A stretch of 42,375 nt of DNA, from positions 1-42,375 of IMG/VR virus record IMGVR_UViG_3300049810_000125, one strand, 5' to 3'. A program made the translations under genes and the position numbers. This document shows positions 14,519 to 22,460 of the stretch, piece after piece; the first letter of the stretch is position 1, and every line of letters starts with the position of its first letter. The notes below the pieces were generated by a model that saw only the letters and a program-made list of their open reading frames with translations, searched no databases and was not told the origin of the DNA. This DNA comes from a virus.

Positions 14519-15083
14519 CACCATCATGTGTAATACTTCCAGAACCGCCTGCCACCCTATCTTCAGGTATTCCAATTTCTTTTGCAATCATAAACAAATC
14601 AGCAACAATAAAGTCCATGTCGGTAGTACTTCTTGCTTGTACCTCTAATATAATTGCATTTGTTGCTCTAGGAATAAATGCATGAGTAAATCCTGAACTA
14701 TATGAACTATTAGTTACATGACCGTGTCTTCTTGTTGGTGCGGTTCTATCGTTACGACCACCTGTATGAGAGTGATTATTACCATATGCTTCAAAACCAC
14801 CAACATCAACAGTGAGATGTTCTTCTTGTCCGTTTGCTAATAATCTTGATTCAAACGTGTGAGATGAGTTCTGTGATGATTGCGATCCTCGAATGGTAAA
14901 CGAACAACTAAATTCAATAATAGAAGTTGGATATTGTGGGGTAATAGTAATATTTTTATTATTAACTGTCGCAAAAACATTTGAACCAGAAGAGTGTGTC
15001 CATTCACCTTCATTTTCTTCATATTTAAACTGTACTAATAAACAACCTTTTACTGACTGTTTCGTTATTTTGTGTAACGGCAT
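14514..15083 (-). CDS. Adhesin-like fibre-tip paralogue 5 (189 aa)
   Basis: Last of five tandem paralogues. It starts MPLHKITKQSVKGCLLVQFK, a lead shared by all five (M-A/P-L-x-K-V/I/L-T/K-K-x-x-V-x-G). It then has a beta core with PQYPTSIIEFSCSF and a His-rich middle: GNNHSHTGGRNDR (102-114), RRHGHV (118-123) and GFTHAFIPRATNA (131-143). The C-terminal strand LFMIAKEIG (163-171) is also conserved. HxH motifs recall the iron-coordinating HxH repeats in the T4 long-tail-fibre tip (gp37), though homology is unproven. It is closest to paralogue 4; 73 nt in the middle are 70/73 identical. Confidence 0.72.
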   Translation of the reverse strand: MPLHKITKQSVKGCLLVQFKYEENEGEWTHSSGSNVFATVNNKNITITPQYPTSIIEFSCSFTIRGSQSSQNSSHTFESRLLANGQEEHLTVDVGGFEAYGNNHSHTGGRNDRTAPTRRHGHVTNSSYSSGFTHAFIPRATNAIILEVQARSTTDMDFIVADLFMIAKEIGIPEDRVAGGSGSITHDGV

Positions 15084-15119
15084 TATAAATTCCTCTGATA
15101 GACAAAACTAAAAGTCAAT

Positions 15120-15665
15120 CTAGTTCTGTGAACCAGAAGTTGCTAGACCAATAGAAATTTCTTTACTAATGAAGAAGAAGTCACGAATTCTAATATTTCT
15201 GGTAGCAGAATTTTTACATCGAACATCTTGATCCTGAGCATTTGTTGATGCAGGAGTAAATGCATGAGTAAATCCAGCGGCAGATGACATATTTCTTACA
15301 TGACCGTGTCTTCTTGTTGGTGCTGTTCTATCGTTACGACCACCTGTATGAGAGTGATTGTTTCCATATGGTTGGAACCCTACTAAATCAATCGCTTGAT
15401 ATTCATTTTGTCCATTTACAAATAAAGCAGTTGTTATTGTATCTGTTACATTATCAGAACTATGTTGCATCTTAACTGCCATAGAAGCACTATCTTCTAA
15501 GATAGAATCCGCATACTGTGGTGTCATCACAATATTTTTACTGTTTATTTCAGTGAACGTACTTTGTGAAGAACTGATATCAAAATCACCAGTATTCTCT
15601 GTATACTTGAACTGGACTAATAGTGACCCATGTACGATATGTTTTGTTACTCTTGTTAATGCCAT
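15120..15665 (-). CDS. Adhesin-like fibre-tip paralogue 4 (181 aa)
   Basis: Starts MALTRVTKHIVHGSLLVQFK. It has the same layout as its neighbours: N-terminal lead, MTPQYADSILEDSASM strand region, QNEYQAIDLVGFQPYGNN, a His-rich loop (NNHSHTGGRNDRTAPTRRHG, then GFTHAFTPASTNA) and C-terminal DFFFISKEISIG. The His-rich stretch is identical to that of paralogue 5 over 20 residues and more, while the flanks have diverged, so the loop is either under strong constraint or recently exchanged. A role in receptor binding at a fibre tip is inferred from the HxH motifs and the location after large fibre genes. Confidence 0.72.
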   Translation of the reverse strand: MALTRVTKHIVHGSLLVQFKYTENTGDFDISSSQSTFTEINSKNIVMTPQYADSILEDSASMAVKMQHSSDNVTDTITTALFVNGQNEYQAIDLVGFQPYGNNHSHTGGRNDRTAPTRRHGHVRNMSSAAGFTHAFTPASTNAQDQDVRCKNSATRNIRIRDFFFISKEISIGLATSGSQN

Positions 15666-15677
15666 TTTATTATCCTT

Positions 15678-16208
15678 TTATGTCAAGTTATAGTGGTCGC
15701 CGGCAATTTCACTAATAGTGATAAATCCTTCTTCGAAGGTAAAGTTAGGACCAGCATTCTCACACGCTACTTCTGTTTTTACTACTTGAGCATTCGTTGA
15801 GTTGGGTGCATGAATATGGTTCATGTATAAAGCACTACCCATACCATAATGTCTCCAGTTTTGTCTACCATTGTTTTCACCAAATTGTTGATTTTGATGA
15901 TTGTGACCACCTGACCTGTTTGGATTGCCTCCAATTAGTCCTCTTTGAACATATTCTACTGAACCATTCACAACAAACTGAGCGGCACCATAGTGTTCGC
16001 CAGTTGTAATACCACTTGAAGTTGAACGAACTGATCCAGTACATACTAGTTCAAGATGACTATCTGTATATTGTGGGGTCACTGAAGTATCTGTACCCCA
16101 TTGTGCAAATGTTGCAGATGTTGTAGATACGTCTCCAAAATCTCTTCCGTAGTGTGCAATCAGAACTGAACCGAATACAACGTGTTTTGTTACTTTAGTT
16201 AGTGCCAT
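15678..16208 (-). CDS. Adhesin-like fibre-tip paralogue 3 (176 aa)
   Basis: Starts MALTKVTKHVVFGSVLIAHY. Forms a subgroup with paralogue 2: both carry GGHNHQNQQFGEN/SNGRQNW, LYMNHIHxPxSTN and a C-terminal EGFxTxxEIAGxxYNLT. HNH and HIH give the same paired-histidine pattern as the NNHSH and RHGH of paralogues 4 and 5. A 66-nt stretch is 63/66 identical to paralogue 2. There is no signal peptide or membrane segment. Like the others it is short enough to be a small trimeric tip or cap rather than a full fibre; the function is inferred. Confidence 0.72.
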   Translation of the reverse strand: MALTKVTKHVVFGSVLIAHYGRDFGDVSTTSATFAQWGTDTSVTPQYTDSHLELVCTGSVRSTSSGITTGEHYGAAQFVVNGSVEYVQRGLIGGNPNRSGGHNHQNQQFGENNGRQNWRHYGMGSALYMNHIHAPNSTNAQVVKTEVACENAGPNFTFEEGFITISEIAGDHYNLT

Positions 16209-16227
16209 TTGTTTTTCCTCATGTCCC

Positions 16228-16755
16228 TCATGTTAGATTGTATCCTTCTCCTGCAATTTCTGTCACTGTAGTAAATCCTTCTTGCAAAGTCATCTGAAAT
16301 GCTCCAGAATTTATCATTCCCCAAGTTTGCACTGTCTGTTCGTTTGTACTACCTGGTCTATGTATATGGTTCATATAAAGTGACGAACTAGACCCAAAAT
16401 TTCTCCAGTTTTGTCTACCATTGCTTTCACCAAATTGTTGGTTCTGATGATTGTGACCACCTGACCTTGAAGGGTTGGCGCCTGCAATACCTCTTAAAAA
16501 ATATTCATCTTGTCCATTTACTACATATTTAACATTACCATAGTTTCCACCTGCTGGTGCGTTAGTGTCTACTGTTACACTACCAGTTGTTACTAGTTCT
16601 AAGTGACTATCATTAAATTGCATTTGTAAAACTATATCCTCTCCCCACTGTACATATGTTGCACTTGATGTTGTCAAGTCTGATATATCTCTTCCATAGT
16701 GCGCCACAAGAACTGAACCAAATACTACAGATTTTTTTACTTTTTTCAGCGCCAT
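16228..16755 (-). CDS. Adhesin-like fibre-tip paralogue 2 (175 aa)
   Basis: Starts MALKKVKKSVVFGSVLVAHY and matches paralogue 3 along its whole length, with the strand-rich half DISDLTTSSATYVQWGED to QFNDSHLELVTTGSV, the GGHNHQNQQFGES motif, LYMNHIHRPGSTNEQ and the C-terminal EGFTTVTEIAGEGYNLT. Divergence is greatest in the middle strands, as expected for exposed surfaces. It lies 19 nt downstream of paralogue 3's start region in genomic order and shares the same transcription unit. Receptor-binding or tip function is inferred. Confidence 0.72.
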   Translation of the reverse strand: MALKKVKKSVVFGSVLVAHYGRDISDLTTSSATYVQWGEDIVLQMQFNDSHLELVTTGSVTVDTNAPAGGNYGNVKYVVNGQDEYFLRGIAGANPSRSGGHNHQNQQFGESNGRQNWRNFGSSSSLYMNHIHRPGSTNEQTVQTWGMINSGAFQMTLQEGFTTVTEIAGEGYNLT

Positions 16756-16775
16756 TATACATACCTTATCACTAT

Positions 16776-17303
16776 TTAGTTAACGAAAGCATTACCAGGT
16801 GTACCTGTTAGAATACCTCCTGCAACTTCTTTTGCCATTAAGAATCCCGACCTACACTGTAAGTTACCACCACCATGGTTCGAACCTCTAGATGTTTGCA
16901 TAGTAATAGTTTGTTGGTTTGTAGTTCCAGGTAAATGTCTGTGGAACATATTAACCGCTTTACCTTCTCTACGACCATTAGATGAAGAATATGCCATATC
17001 GGTAGTGCTAGTTGTTGCGGCATTGTTTATAATATATTCAGTTTGACCATTAATATCCATAATTAGATTAACCTGATTACTATCGAAAGTTCCTTGGTTG
17101 GGCGCAGAAGTATCAGTAAGGTTTGACATAGTTCCACTAAATCTAACTTCTAATATACTATCTGAATATTGAGGAGTAATCGTCATATTATCCCAGTTTG
17201 TTACCGAATTGTTTGCCGTATCTAGATTAGCAAGGTCCTTAAATCTACATTGAACGATAGTCGCTCCATAAACGATGTGTTTTGTTAATTTTGTCAGTGC
17301 CAT
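16776..17303 (-). CDS. Adhesin-like fibre-tip paralogue 1 (175 aa)
   Basis: First of the five in transcription order and the most divergent. It keeps the lead MALTKLTKHIVYGATIVQCR, the TPQYSDSILEVRFSG strand, one His motif (MFHRHLPGTTNQQTITMQ, where H-x-H and TN-Q align with the others) and the C-terminal GFLMAKEVAGG. The first His-rich loop (GGHNH or NNHSH) is missing and replaced by a Ser-rich YSSSNGRREGKAV segment. It starts 13 nt after the 795-aa repeat protein. The paralogy is visible in sequence; the adhesin role is inferred. Confidence 0.72.
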   Translation of the reverse strand: MALTKLTKHIVYGATIVQCRFKDLANLDTANNSVTNWDNMTITPQYSDSILEVRFSGTMSNLTDTSAPNQGTFDSNQVNLIMDINGQTEYIINNAATTSTTDMAYSSSNGRREGKAVNMFHRHLPGTTNQQTITMQTSRGSNHGGGNLQCRSGFLMAKEVAGGILTGTPGNAFVN

Positions 17304-17316
17304 TTTTCTACCTTTT

Positions 17317-19704
17317 TTATATGAACCTTACGACTTCTACCTTTGTATCATTAACAGGCAGTGTAGTTAAGTATAATTTATTTCCTACTATTATATATTT
17401 AGTTGGGTCTTGCAACTCGCCCTCATGGAAAATTAGTATTTTTTGTTCATTGTATGTATCTTGAACAGTACCATATGCGTGTTTTTCAAAAACTAAATCT
17501 GATAGGTCAAATATTTGTTGCGAACCGTTACAAGTAAACTCTAGTTTTCTAGTTTCTAAGTCGGTTGCTGAAGAAGCACCAGCGTATGTTGTAATGTCAA
17601 AGATGCCTTGTACTTCAATAAATGCATCGTTAGCAGGCGCAACATTGAATGTTAATGTTGTACTCGCAAGAGCAAATTCTTCATCTCTGAGCATTTTACC
17701 ATTGACTGATACGAGAATACCAAAGTCTTTTGGAGTTGTAGTTGATGTAAACGGAAGTGTAAATTGTGTCGCACTGCCAGTACCTCTTAATTGTACTTTT
17801 CTTCTATTTGTGGCGGCAATTTCTGTACCTTTTAGAACTTTAACATTGATGATTGCTCCGAATGCTGGATTATCTACTGTATCAAAGAAGCACAATTTGT
17901 TCTTGTCGATGAAGTATGCATCATCGTTCTGATAAACGCCATTAACGTCTACAATGACACAATCATCTGAACCTGGATGTATTTCTTTTAGTCCAGTTGC
18001 TCTGTCAAGTAGTCTAATAAACTGATGGTCACCAAGACCAGTTGTTGCGTTACCAGTCATTGTAACTTGCAAACAGTCTTGTGTATTATGTGAACCAGAA
18101 GGAATTAGTGTTTCAAAGTAAATCAATTCAACTCTGACTGATTGGTCAGATGAACCTGGTGAACCACCAACTGTCAAAGTAGTTGAAGAAATTGACCATG
18201 TGTCTCTATCCTGAATAATACCATCGACAATAACTAAGAAGCATTCTTCGTTTGCGGCGTTTGCCGCTAAGTTTGTAAATGAACCATGTGTGGTTTCTGT
18301 ACCTGATGCAGTATTGTATGCGGCGGTTGAACCGTTTGCTACCCACACTGCCCTTGATATTACTGTGTCTGCTAATAGAACACTATCGTCATTGCCGATA
18401 AGTTCTTTTAAATCTCTAATTTCAACTTTAGATGCAGTATCATCAACACCAACATATGAACCAATGTTTACAACTTGATTAGATGCTCCTGAACCTTCAT
18501 TGAAGTCTGCAGATACTACAGTGTATTGGTTAAATGGTTGAATAATACCATCTACGGCAACGATTAAATCTGCTTCATCGGCCGAATATGTATAAGTTGT
18601 TTCTTTTTGATATGTGTTATTTGCCGGATCCCAATGATGATTATTTACATCAAAGTACTTTTGACCATTTCTGTCTGTTACTGTGGTGATTGTTACTGTA
18701 GCATCATTCGTAGAACCTGCTTGAATAATTGTTAGAACTTCGTTTGCTTGATAGTTGTATGCAAAGTCGCCACCTGCTAGGGCAGTATTGATTGCTACGT
18801 TTGTTACTTGTCCACCAGAAGTTGTAATGTTAACTCTGAATCCTTGACCAGAACCACCTCTTGCTTCTAGATTACTTCCGTCTGAATATCCTGAAGTACC
18901 AGAAGAAGTAGGAGTTGCGTTGATAGCAGTAGGAACACCACTGATATGTTTTGCCATCTGCACTCTTCGTGACAGATTAGAATATGTTGTACCTTTTAGA
19001 CCTCTAAATTCGATAGGAATATTTTCTGACAATCTGCTTTCGTGAACATACTTGTAGTTGTTTACGATAGCATATTCGTTGTGATTAGACATGACTGAAG
19101 CAGACGCTCCACCTCTAAAGACTAGTAGATTATTTTCTGCATCATTCTTTTGATGCATAGGCATAATGTTTTGAAATCCGTCTGTTATACCTCTTGTTCT
19201 TTTAATAGAGAGTGAGTTAGATGCTTGTGCGTTACCAGAAGGATCGATGATATCATAGATACCACGAATTTCAATCTCTTGACCAGTAGAAGGCATATTT
19301 GTTAGTACAACTTTACTACCTTGAACTACATAATCTTTATCTTGAAGAATGTCGCCATTCTTTGTAACAATAATTGAATACTCATCAGGTGGAGTAAACC
19401 CACATGAGAATATTCTTTGTGAACCACTCGCTACATAAGTTTTACTTCGTACTGATTGATATTCAGATGCTTTAAGTGCTTGAATAACAACTTCTGCACC
19501 GTTTGCAGGTGCATCAGACAGTAGTACTTTATTCGGGTGTTTGAAAACAAAGTCTTGGTCGTTAAGATAGACGCCATCAATGTATATTGATAACTGATTA
19601 TCACTAACAGGTATAAACTCTGTCTGATATATCTTACGAACACCATCGGCAATGAACCTTTGAGTTCGAATGTTGTTTGATTTAGTTCTTCCAATATATG
19701 GCAT
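17317..19704 (-). CDS. Tail fibre-type protein with about seven repeats (795 aa)
   Basis: Built of repeats of roughly 65-110 residues. Each has a strand, a V/I-x-V-D/N-G turn, a Q/N-D-x-D-Y/F segment, a hydrophobic strand and a P-A-N/x-G-x-x-I/V-E-V end. Clear units start near residues 17 (IYQTEFIPV to EVVIQAL), 90 (IFSCGFTPP to IEIRGIYDI), 360 (TYTYSADEA), 450 (AVWVANGS), 545 (DCLQVTMTG), 645 (KVQLRGTGSATQFTLPF to IEVQGIFDI) and 720 (LEFTCNGSQQIFDL). Residues about 255-345 are a Gly/Ser-rich insert. It is probably a rod-like fibre or connector; no specific T4 counterpart is apparent. It precedes the adhesin-like genes. Confidence 0.78.
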   Translation of the reverse strand: MPYIGRTKSNNIRTQRFIADGVRKIYQTEFIPVSDNQLSIYIDGVYLNDQDFVFKHPNKVLLSDAPANGAEVVIQALKASEYQSVRSKTYVASGSQRIFSCGFTPPDEYSIIVTKNGDILQDKDYVVQGSKVVLTNMPSTGQEIEIRGIYDIIDPSGNAQASNSLSIKRTRGITDGFQNIMPMHQKNDAENNLLVFRGGASASVMSNHNEYAIVNNYKYVHESRLSENIPIEFRGLKGTTYSNLSRRVQMAKHISGVPTAINATPTSSGTSGYSDGSNLEARGGSGQGFRVNITTSGGQVTNVAINTALAGGDFAYNYQANEVLTIIQAGSTNDATVTITTVTDRNGQKYFDVNNHHWDPANNTYQKETTYTYSADEADLIVAVDGIIQPFNQYTVVSADFNEGSGASNQVVNIGSYVGVDDTASKVEIRDLKELIGNDDSVLLADTVISRAVWVANGSTAAYNTASGTETTHGSFTNLAANAANEECFLVIVDGIIQDRDTWSISSTTLTVGGSPGSSDQSVRVELIYFETLIPSGSHNTQDCLQVTMTGNATTGLGDHQFIRLLDRATGLKEIHPGSDDCVIVDVNGVYQNDDAYFIDKNKLCFFDTVDNPAFGAIINVKVLKGTEIAATNRRKVQLRGTGSATQFTLPFTSTTTPKDFGILVSVNGKMLRDEEFALASTTLTFNVAPANDAFIEVQGIFDITTYAGASSATDLETRKLEFTCNGSQQIFDLSDLVFEKHAYGTVQDTYNEQKILIFHEGELQDPTKYIIVGNKLYLTTLPVNDTKVEVVRFI

Positions 19705-19719
19705 CTGTTATCTCTCTCG

Positions 19720-20046
19720 TTATACTGTGAATTCTATTAAATTGGCAACAATGTCAATAGAACTTGCTCTTGATGCTTGTACTTTCAAGGTTTCAGTTGA
19801 TTGTAAATTAATAGGTCTTTCGATTATTGCGCCCAAGTTAGCAGGCACTGGTAACAGATATGCTACATAGTAATCTGTTGATCCATCGTTAATTAATAGG
19901 TTCACATACAAATCTTCAAGATTGTATCTGTTTGTGATGAAAATTGAGTGAAGTGTACTATACTTACCTGACGGTACTGCGTATAATGTCGCAACTGATG
20001 TTGCCGCTCCACTTACCTTTGCATTTTTAAAAATACCTGTTGCCAT
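19720..20046 (-). CDS. Small beta-sandwich virion protein A (108 aa)
   Basis: Distant paralogue of the 111-aa product at 21766-22101. Both open MA-x(2-3)-F-x-N-A and have an ATLYAVPSGKYSTLHSIFITN / DLYTTPSAVGKRSMLIGLEL strand pair, then a NLLINDG or DVDVYDAS region, a LLPVPANLGAIIE / DLAIPANSTLSFI pattern and a C-terminal LIEF/ILED strand. The pattern resembles small tail-fibre-associated proteins of cyanophages. A perfect late promoter lies 26 nt upstream. A fibre-associated structural role is inferred. Confidence 0.72.
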   Translation of the reverse strand: MATGIFKNAKVSGAATSVATLYAVPSGKYSTLHSIFITNRYNLEDLYVNLLINDGSTDYYVAYLLPVPANLGAIIERPINLQSTETLKVQASRASSIDIVANLIEFTV

Positions 20047-20072
20047 ATTTGTTAATCCTTATCTATATTCAT

Positions 20073-20080
20073 ATTTATAA
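20073..20080 (-). promoter_or_regulatory. T4-type late promoter upstream of the 108-aa gene
   Basis: Exact minus-strand TATAAATA in the 37-nt gap after the 559-aa fibre gene, 26 nt before the 108-aa start. It would drive the 795-aa repeat gene and the adhesin-like array. Confidence 0.76.
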
Positions 20081-20083
20081 TAC

Positions 20084-21763
20084 TTACGACATCGCTATCG
20101 CAAAGAAACCTAAATCTTCTGATAACCCTGGAGGAGCAACCAAAGACCTTGCTATTCTCTTCAACGCACCACCGTCTGATGCGTCAGAAATAATCAACTC
20201 ATCTGCATTTTGAATACTTGTTGCTTGTGTTAATCCTTTAATCAGATTAGTAGCGGCACCTGTTTGGTCTAGTGACGCCGCCGCAACTGCTCCAGATGCT
20301 AATGTTGTTGCTACACTAATAGTAGTGTTTTGTAAATCTGTCATTGTTGCGTTTGCAGTACCAGTTACGGCACCAGTTGTTGTCACTGTAATTACGGGAT
20401 CATTCAAAGCAACTGTAATATCAAATTGATTATTTGCATCGTCATGGTCAAGAGCAATAGTGTTTCCTGATCCAGGGAATGTCATTGTTCCGCCAGCAAA
20501 TGCGCCGATACTATCATTTAGTGCTTCTTGTCCTGCTGTAGTTAAGTTATCAAAATCTCTGTTTACTTTTGTCGCTATGCTTGTATTGATTGTCGTTGCA
20601 AAGTTTGCATCATCGTTAATAGCGGCGGCAAGTTCGTTTAATGTATCAAGTGCCGCTGGTGAACTATCTAGCATATTTGCGATTGCAGTTCTTACATACT
20701 TGGTAGTTGATACTCTATCTGTATTATCTGATTGAGGTGCAGTATATGAAGTTGCGTTGACGGTGTTTGCTATCTTTAAGTTTCTAACACGGTTCTGCGT
20801 TACTGTAACTGTTGCTCCAGCACTCTCTGTAGCAGGTAATGCACCTCCATCTGCTACAACTGTAAGCACATCTGCCGCTTTTGCTGTAACTCTAAATTCT
20901 TTATTATTTGATGCTTGTCCAGCACCTGATACTGTAATTACGTCATTTACGTTTACTGCAGAGAATGATGAACCCCCACCTGTGATTGTACCACTGTTAT
21001 TGAACGCAATGTTTGTCTGTGCGTTAACTCTTACTGCTATACTACCACTTTCATCCATCTCTTGAAATGGTAAATGTGTAGTTCTTGTACCAAGTCCTAG
21101 TGTGATACCTGAAGCACCTGCATCATCATCTTCAGTGATGAGCATTAGTTTATTATTTTCAATACCAACTTGTGCTTGTGTAGTATTCGCACTATCTACA
21201 AATGCAATCTCTGCATCAGCGGCAGTTGTCGCTGTGTTATTATCTTTAATTGTTATTATTGGTGTACCACCAGTTACGGTAAGATTTTGTGTCTGTGAAC
21301 CAGAGTTTGCTTCAAAGTCTCCAGAAACAATTAATTTAGTATTAAGTGTAAGTCCAACGTCAGGAGTATGTGTAAGCGTTACGTCTTGGTCATTACCAAA
21401 ATAGAGTACTGCACTGTCTGCAAGATATAAGTCTGAGAAACCTTTTGATGTTGATCCTAAATCTGCACCATCATTTGCATCAGGTAGCAAAGCAGTACCA
21501 ACATTAATCGTAGGAACACTTAAAGATGTTGTTGCTGTAACATCATCGACAAATAGATTTAGAAATCTAGTGCCAGTTGCACCTAGACTTCTTGTACTAT
21601 CTGCTTCAGGTAGTATGTTACCAGTAAAGGTTGTTGACGCATCAACAACTGTAATCTTTGTTCCTGTTGCATTATCGTCAATACCAGTTGATGCAAAGTT
21701 GGTAATTGTACCACCATTTAATCTATTGCCTGATACTCTCGGTTGTGCGCCTACATATTTCAT
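20084..21763 (-). CDS. Tail fibre protein (559 aa)
   Basis: The N-terminus MKYVGAQPRVSGNRLNGGTI precedes repeated elements typical of phage fibres: two LPDAD/N-G/S-x-R/D-x-LG-S/A-T units (about 49-72 ILPEADSTRSLGATGTRFLN and about 93-115 LLPDANDGADLGSTSKGFSD), a NLTVTGG beta-helix-like region, and the SPAALDTLNELAAAINDDAN helical segment (about 375-394) found in many phage fibres. The C-terminus ends LSEDLGFFAIAMS. A beta module VNVNDVITVSGAG (about 275-330) resembles those in the sheath and giant protein. It is flanked by the two small paralogous proteins A and B. Host contact is inferred from fibre type. Confidence 0.85.
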   Translation of the reverse strand: MKYVGAQPRVSGNRLNGGTITNFASTGIDDNATGTKITVVDASTTFTGNILPEADSTRSLGATGTRFLNLFVDDVTATTSLSVPTINVGTALLPDANDGADLGSTSKGFSDLYLADSAVLYFGNDQDVTLTHTPDVGLTLNTKLIVSGDFEANSGSQTQNLTVTGGTPIITIKDNNTATTAADAEIAFVDSANTTQAQVGIENNKLMLITEDDDAGASGITLGLGTRTTHLPFQEMDESGSIAVRVNAQTNIAFNNSGTITGGGSSFSAVNVNDVITVSGAGQASNNKEFRVTAKAADVLTVVADGGALPATESAGATVTVTQNRVRNLKIANTVNATSYTAPQSDNTDRVSTTKYVRTAIANMLDSSPAALDTLNELAAAINDDANFATTINTSIATKVNRDFDNLTTAGQEALNDSIGAFAGGTMTFPGSGNTIALDHDDANNQFDITVALNDPVITVTTTGAVTGTANATMTDLQNTTISVATTLASGAVAAASLDQTGAATNLIKGLTQATSIQNADELIISDASDGGALKRIARSLVAPPGLSEDLGFFAIAMS

Positions 21764-21765
21764 GT

Positions 21766-22101
21766 CTAGATGTCCTCTAAGATACTTGCAATCGCATTCA
21801 ATGATGCACTCGCACTTGATGTAACTGCTACTTTATCGCCATTCGACAGAACAATTTTTTGTCCAGATATGAATGATAATGTTGAGTTAGCAGGTATCGC
21901 AAGGTCGTTGCCCATTGTAACATATGCGGTTGCAGAAGCATCATAGACATCGACATCTACTGTAATCGCATTACCACTAATATTAGCAAGTTCTAGTCCA
22001 ATCAACATACTTCTTTTGCCAACGGCAGAAGGTGTAGTATATAAATCAGTTCGACCTGTTCCTATATTGTTTGATATAGCATTTTGAAAATCGTTTGCCA
22101 T
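21766..22101 (-). CDS. Small beta-sandwich virion protein B (111 aa)
   Basis: Starts MANDFQNAISNNIGTGRTDL and resembles protein A at 19720-20046 in layout and in key strands (TPSAVGKRSMLIGLELAN, LAIPANSTLSFI). No signal peptide or membrane segment. It starts the unit containing the fibre gene, whose ATG follows 2 nt after its stop. A possible variant late promoter (AATAAATA) lies 23 nt upstream. A fibre-associated role is inferred from its pairing with fibre genes. Confidence 0.72.
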   Translation of the reverse strand: MANDFQNAISNNIGTGRTDLYTTPSAVGKRSMLIGLELANISGNAITVDVDVYDASATAYVTMGNDLAIPANSTLSFISGQKIVLSNGDKVAVTSSASASLNAIASILEDI

Positions 22102-22124
22102 TTTTTTCCTCTACTTTATATTTC

Positions 22125-22132
22125 TATTTATT
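22125..22132 (-). promoter_or_regulatory. Possible variant late promoter upstream of protein B
   Basis: Minus-strand AATAAATA, one mismatch from the late octamer, 23 nt before the 111-aa start and overlapping the previous stop codon. Confidence 0.35.
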
Positions 22133-22460
22133 CAACCATACCATGTGCATCAAAATCACTATCAGTACCAAATACTGCTTGAGGATGCATATCATATGCT
22201 TGTGGTTCACCTTCGTTTAATCGAAATCTACTAATTGATTGATTTAAATCATTCATTGCTTCAACTAAGTTTGTTGTTACATCAGTGTTTAATGCCGCCT
22301 TGTTACCCAAGTCAGTATGAACTACGTTGATTGCATTGACTAGATTACTACCTAAGTCAGAGTTAATCACTGCAGGATCGCCTGTATTAGACCCTAATTG
22401 ATTTGTTCTATCAAACCACTGCTTGAAACTAATTAATCTACTAAAGTCTAAAACCGCCAT
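22128..22460 (-). CDS. Small helical duplicated protein 2 (110 aa)
   Basis: Duplicate of its upstream neighbour. Shared elements are W-F/R-x-K/R-TN-x-x-S/G-x-x-x-GDPA (FKQWFDRTNQLGSNTGDPAV), NLVNAINVVHTDLGNKAALN and NLVEAMNDLNQSI. The pattern of NLVxAINEL repeats with 'G-x-L-x-x-L-x-T' spacers is characteristic of coiled stretches in phage fibres. The C-terminus is different (GEPQAYDMHPQAVFGTDSDF). It overlaps the previous gene as TAATG. A trimeric fibre or linker role is inferred. Confidence 0.72.
   Translation of the reverse strand: MAVLDFSRLISFKQWFDRTNQLGSNTGDPAVINSDLGSNLVNAINVVHTDLGNKAALNTDVTTNLVEAMNDLNQSISRFRLNEGEPQAYDMHPQAVFGTDSDFDAHGMVE

Noticed and set aside
14514-17303. Diversity-generating retroelement target in the adhesin-like array
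   Set aside because: No reverse transcriptase gene and no template/variable repeat pair with adenine-specific differences is visible; the matching blocks differ by few and non-A-specific changes.
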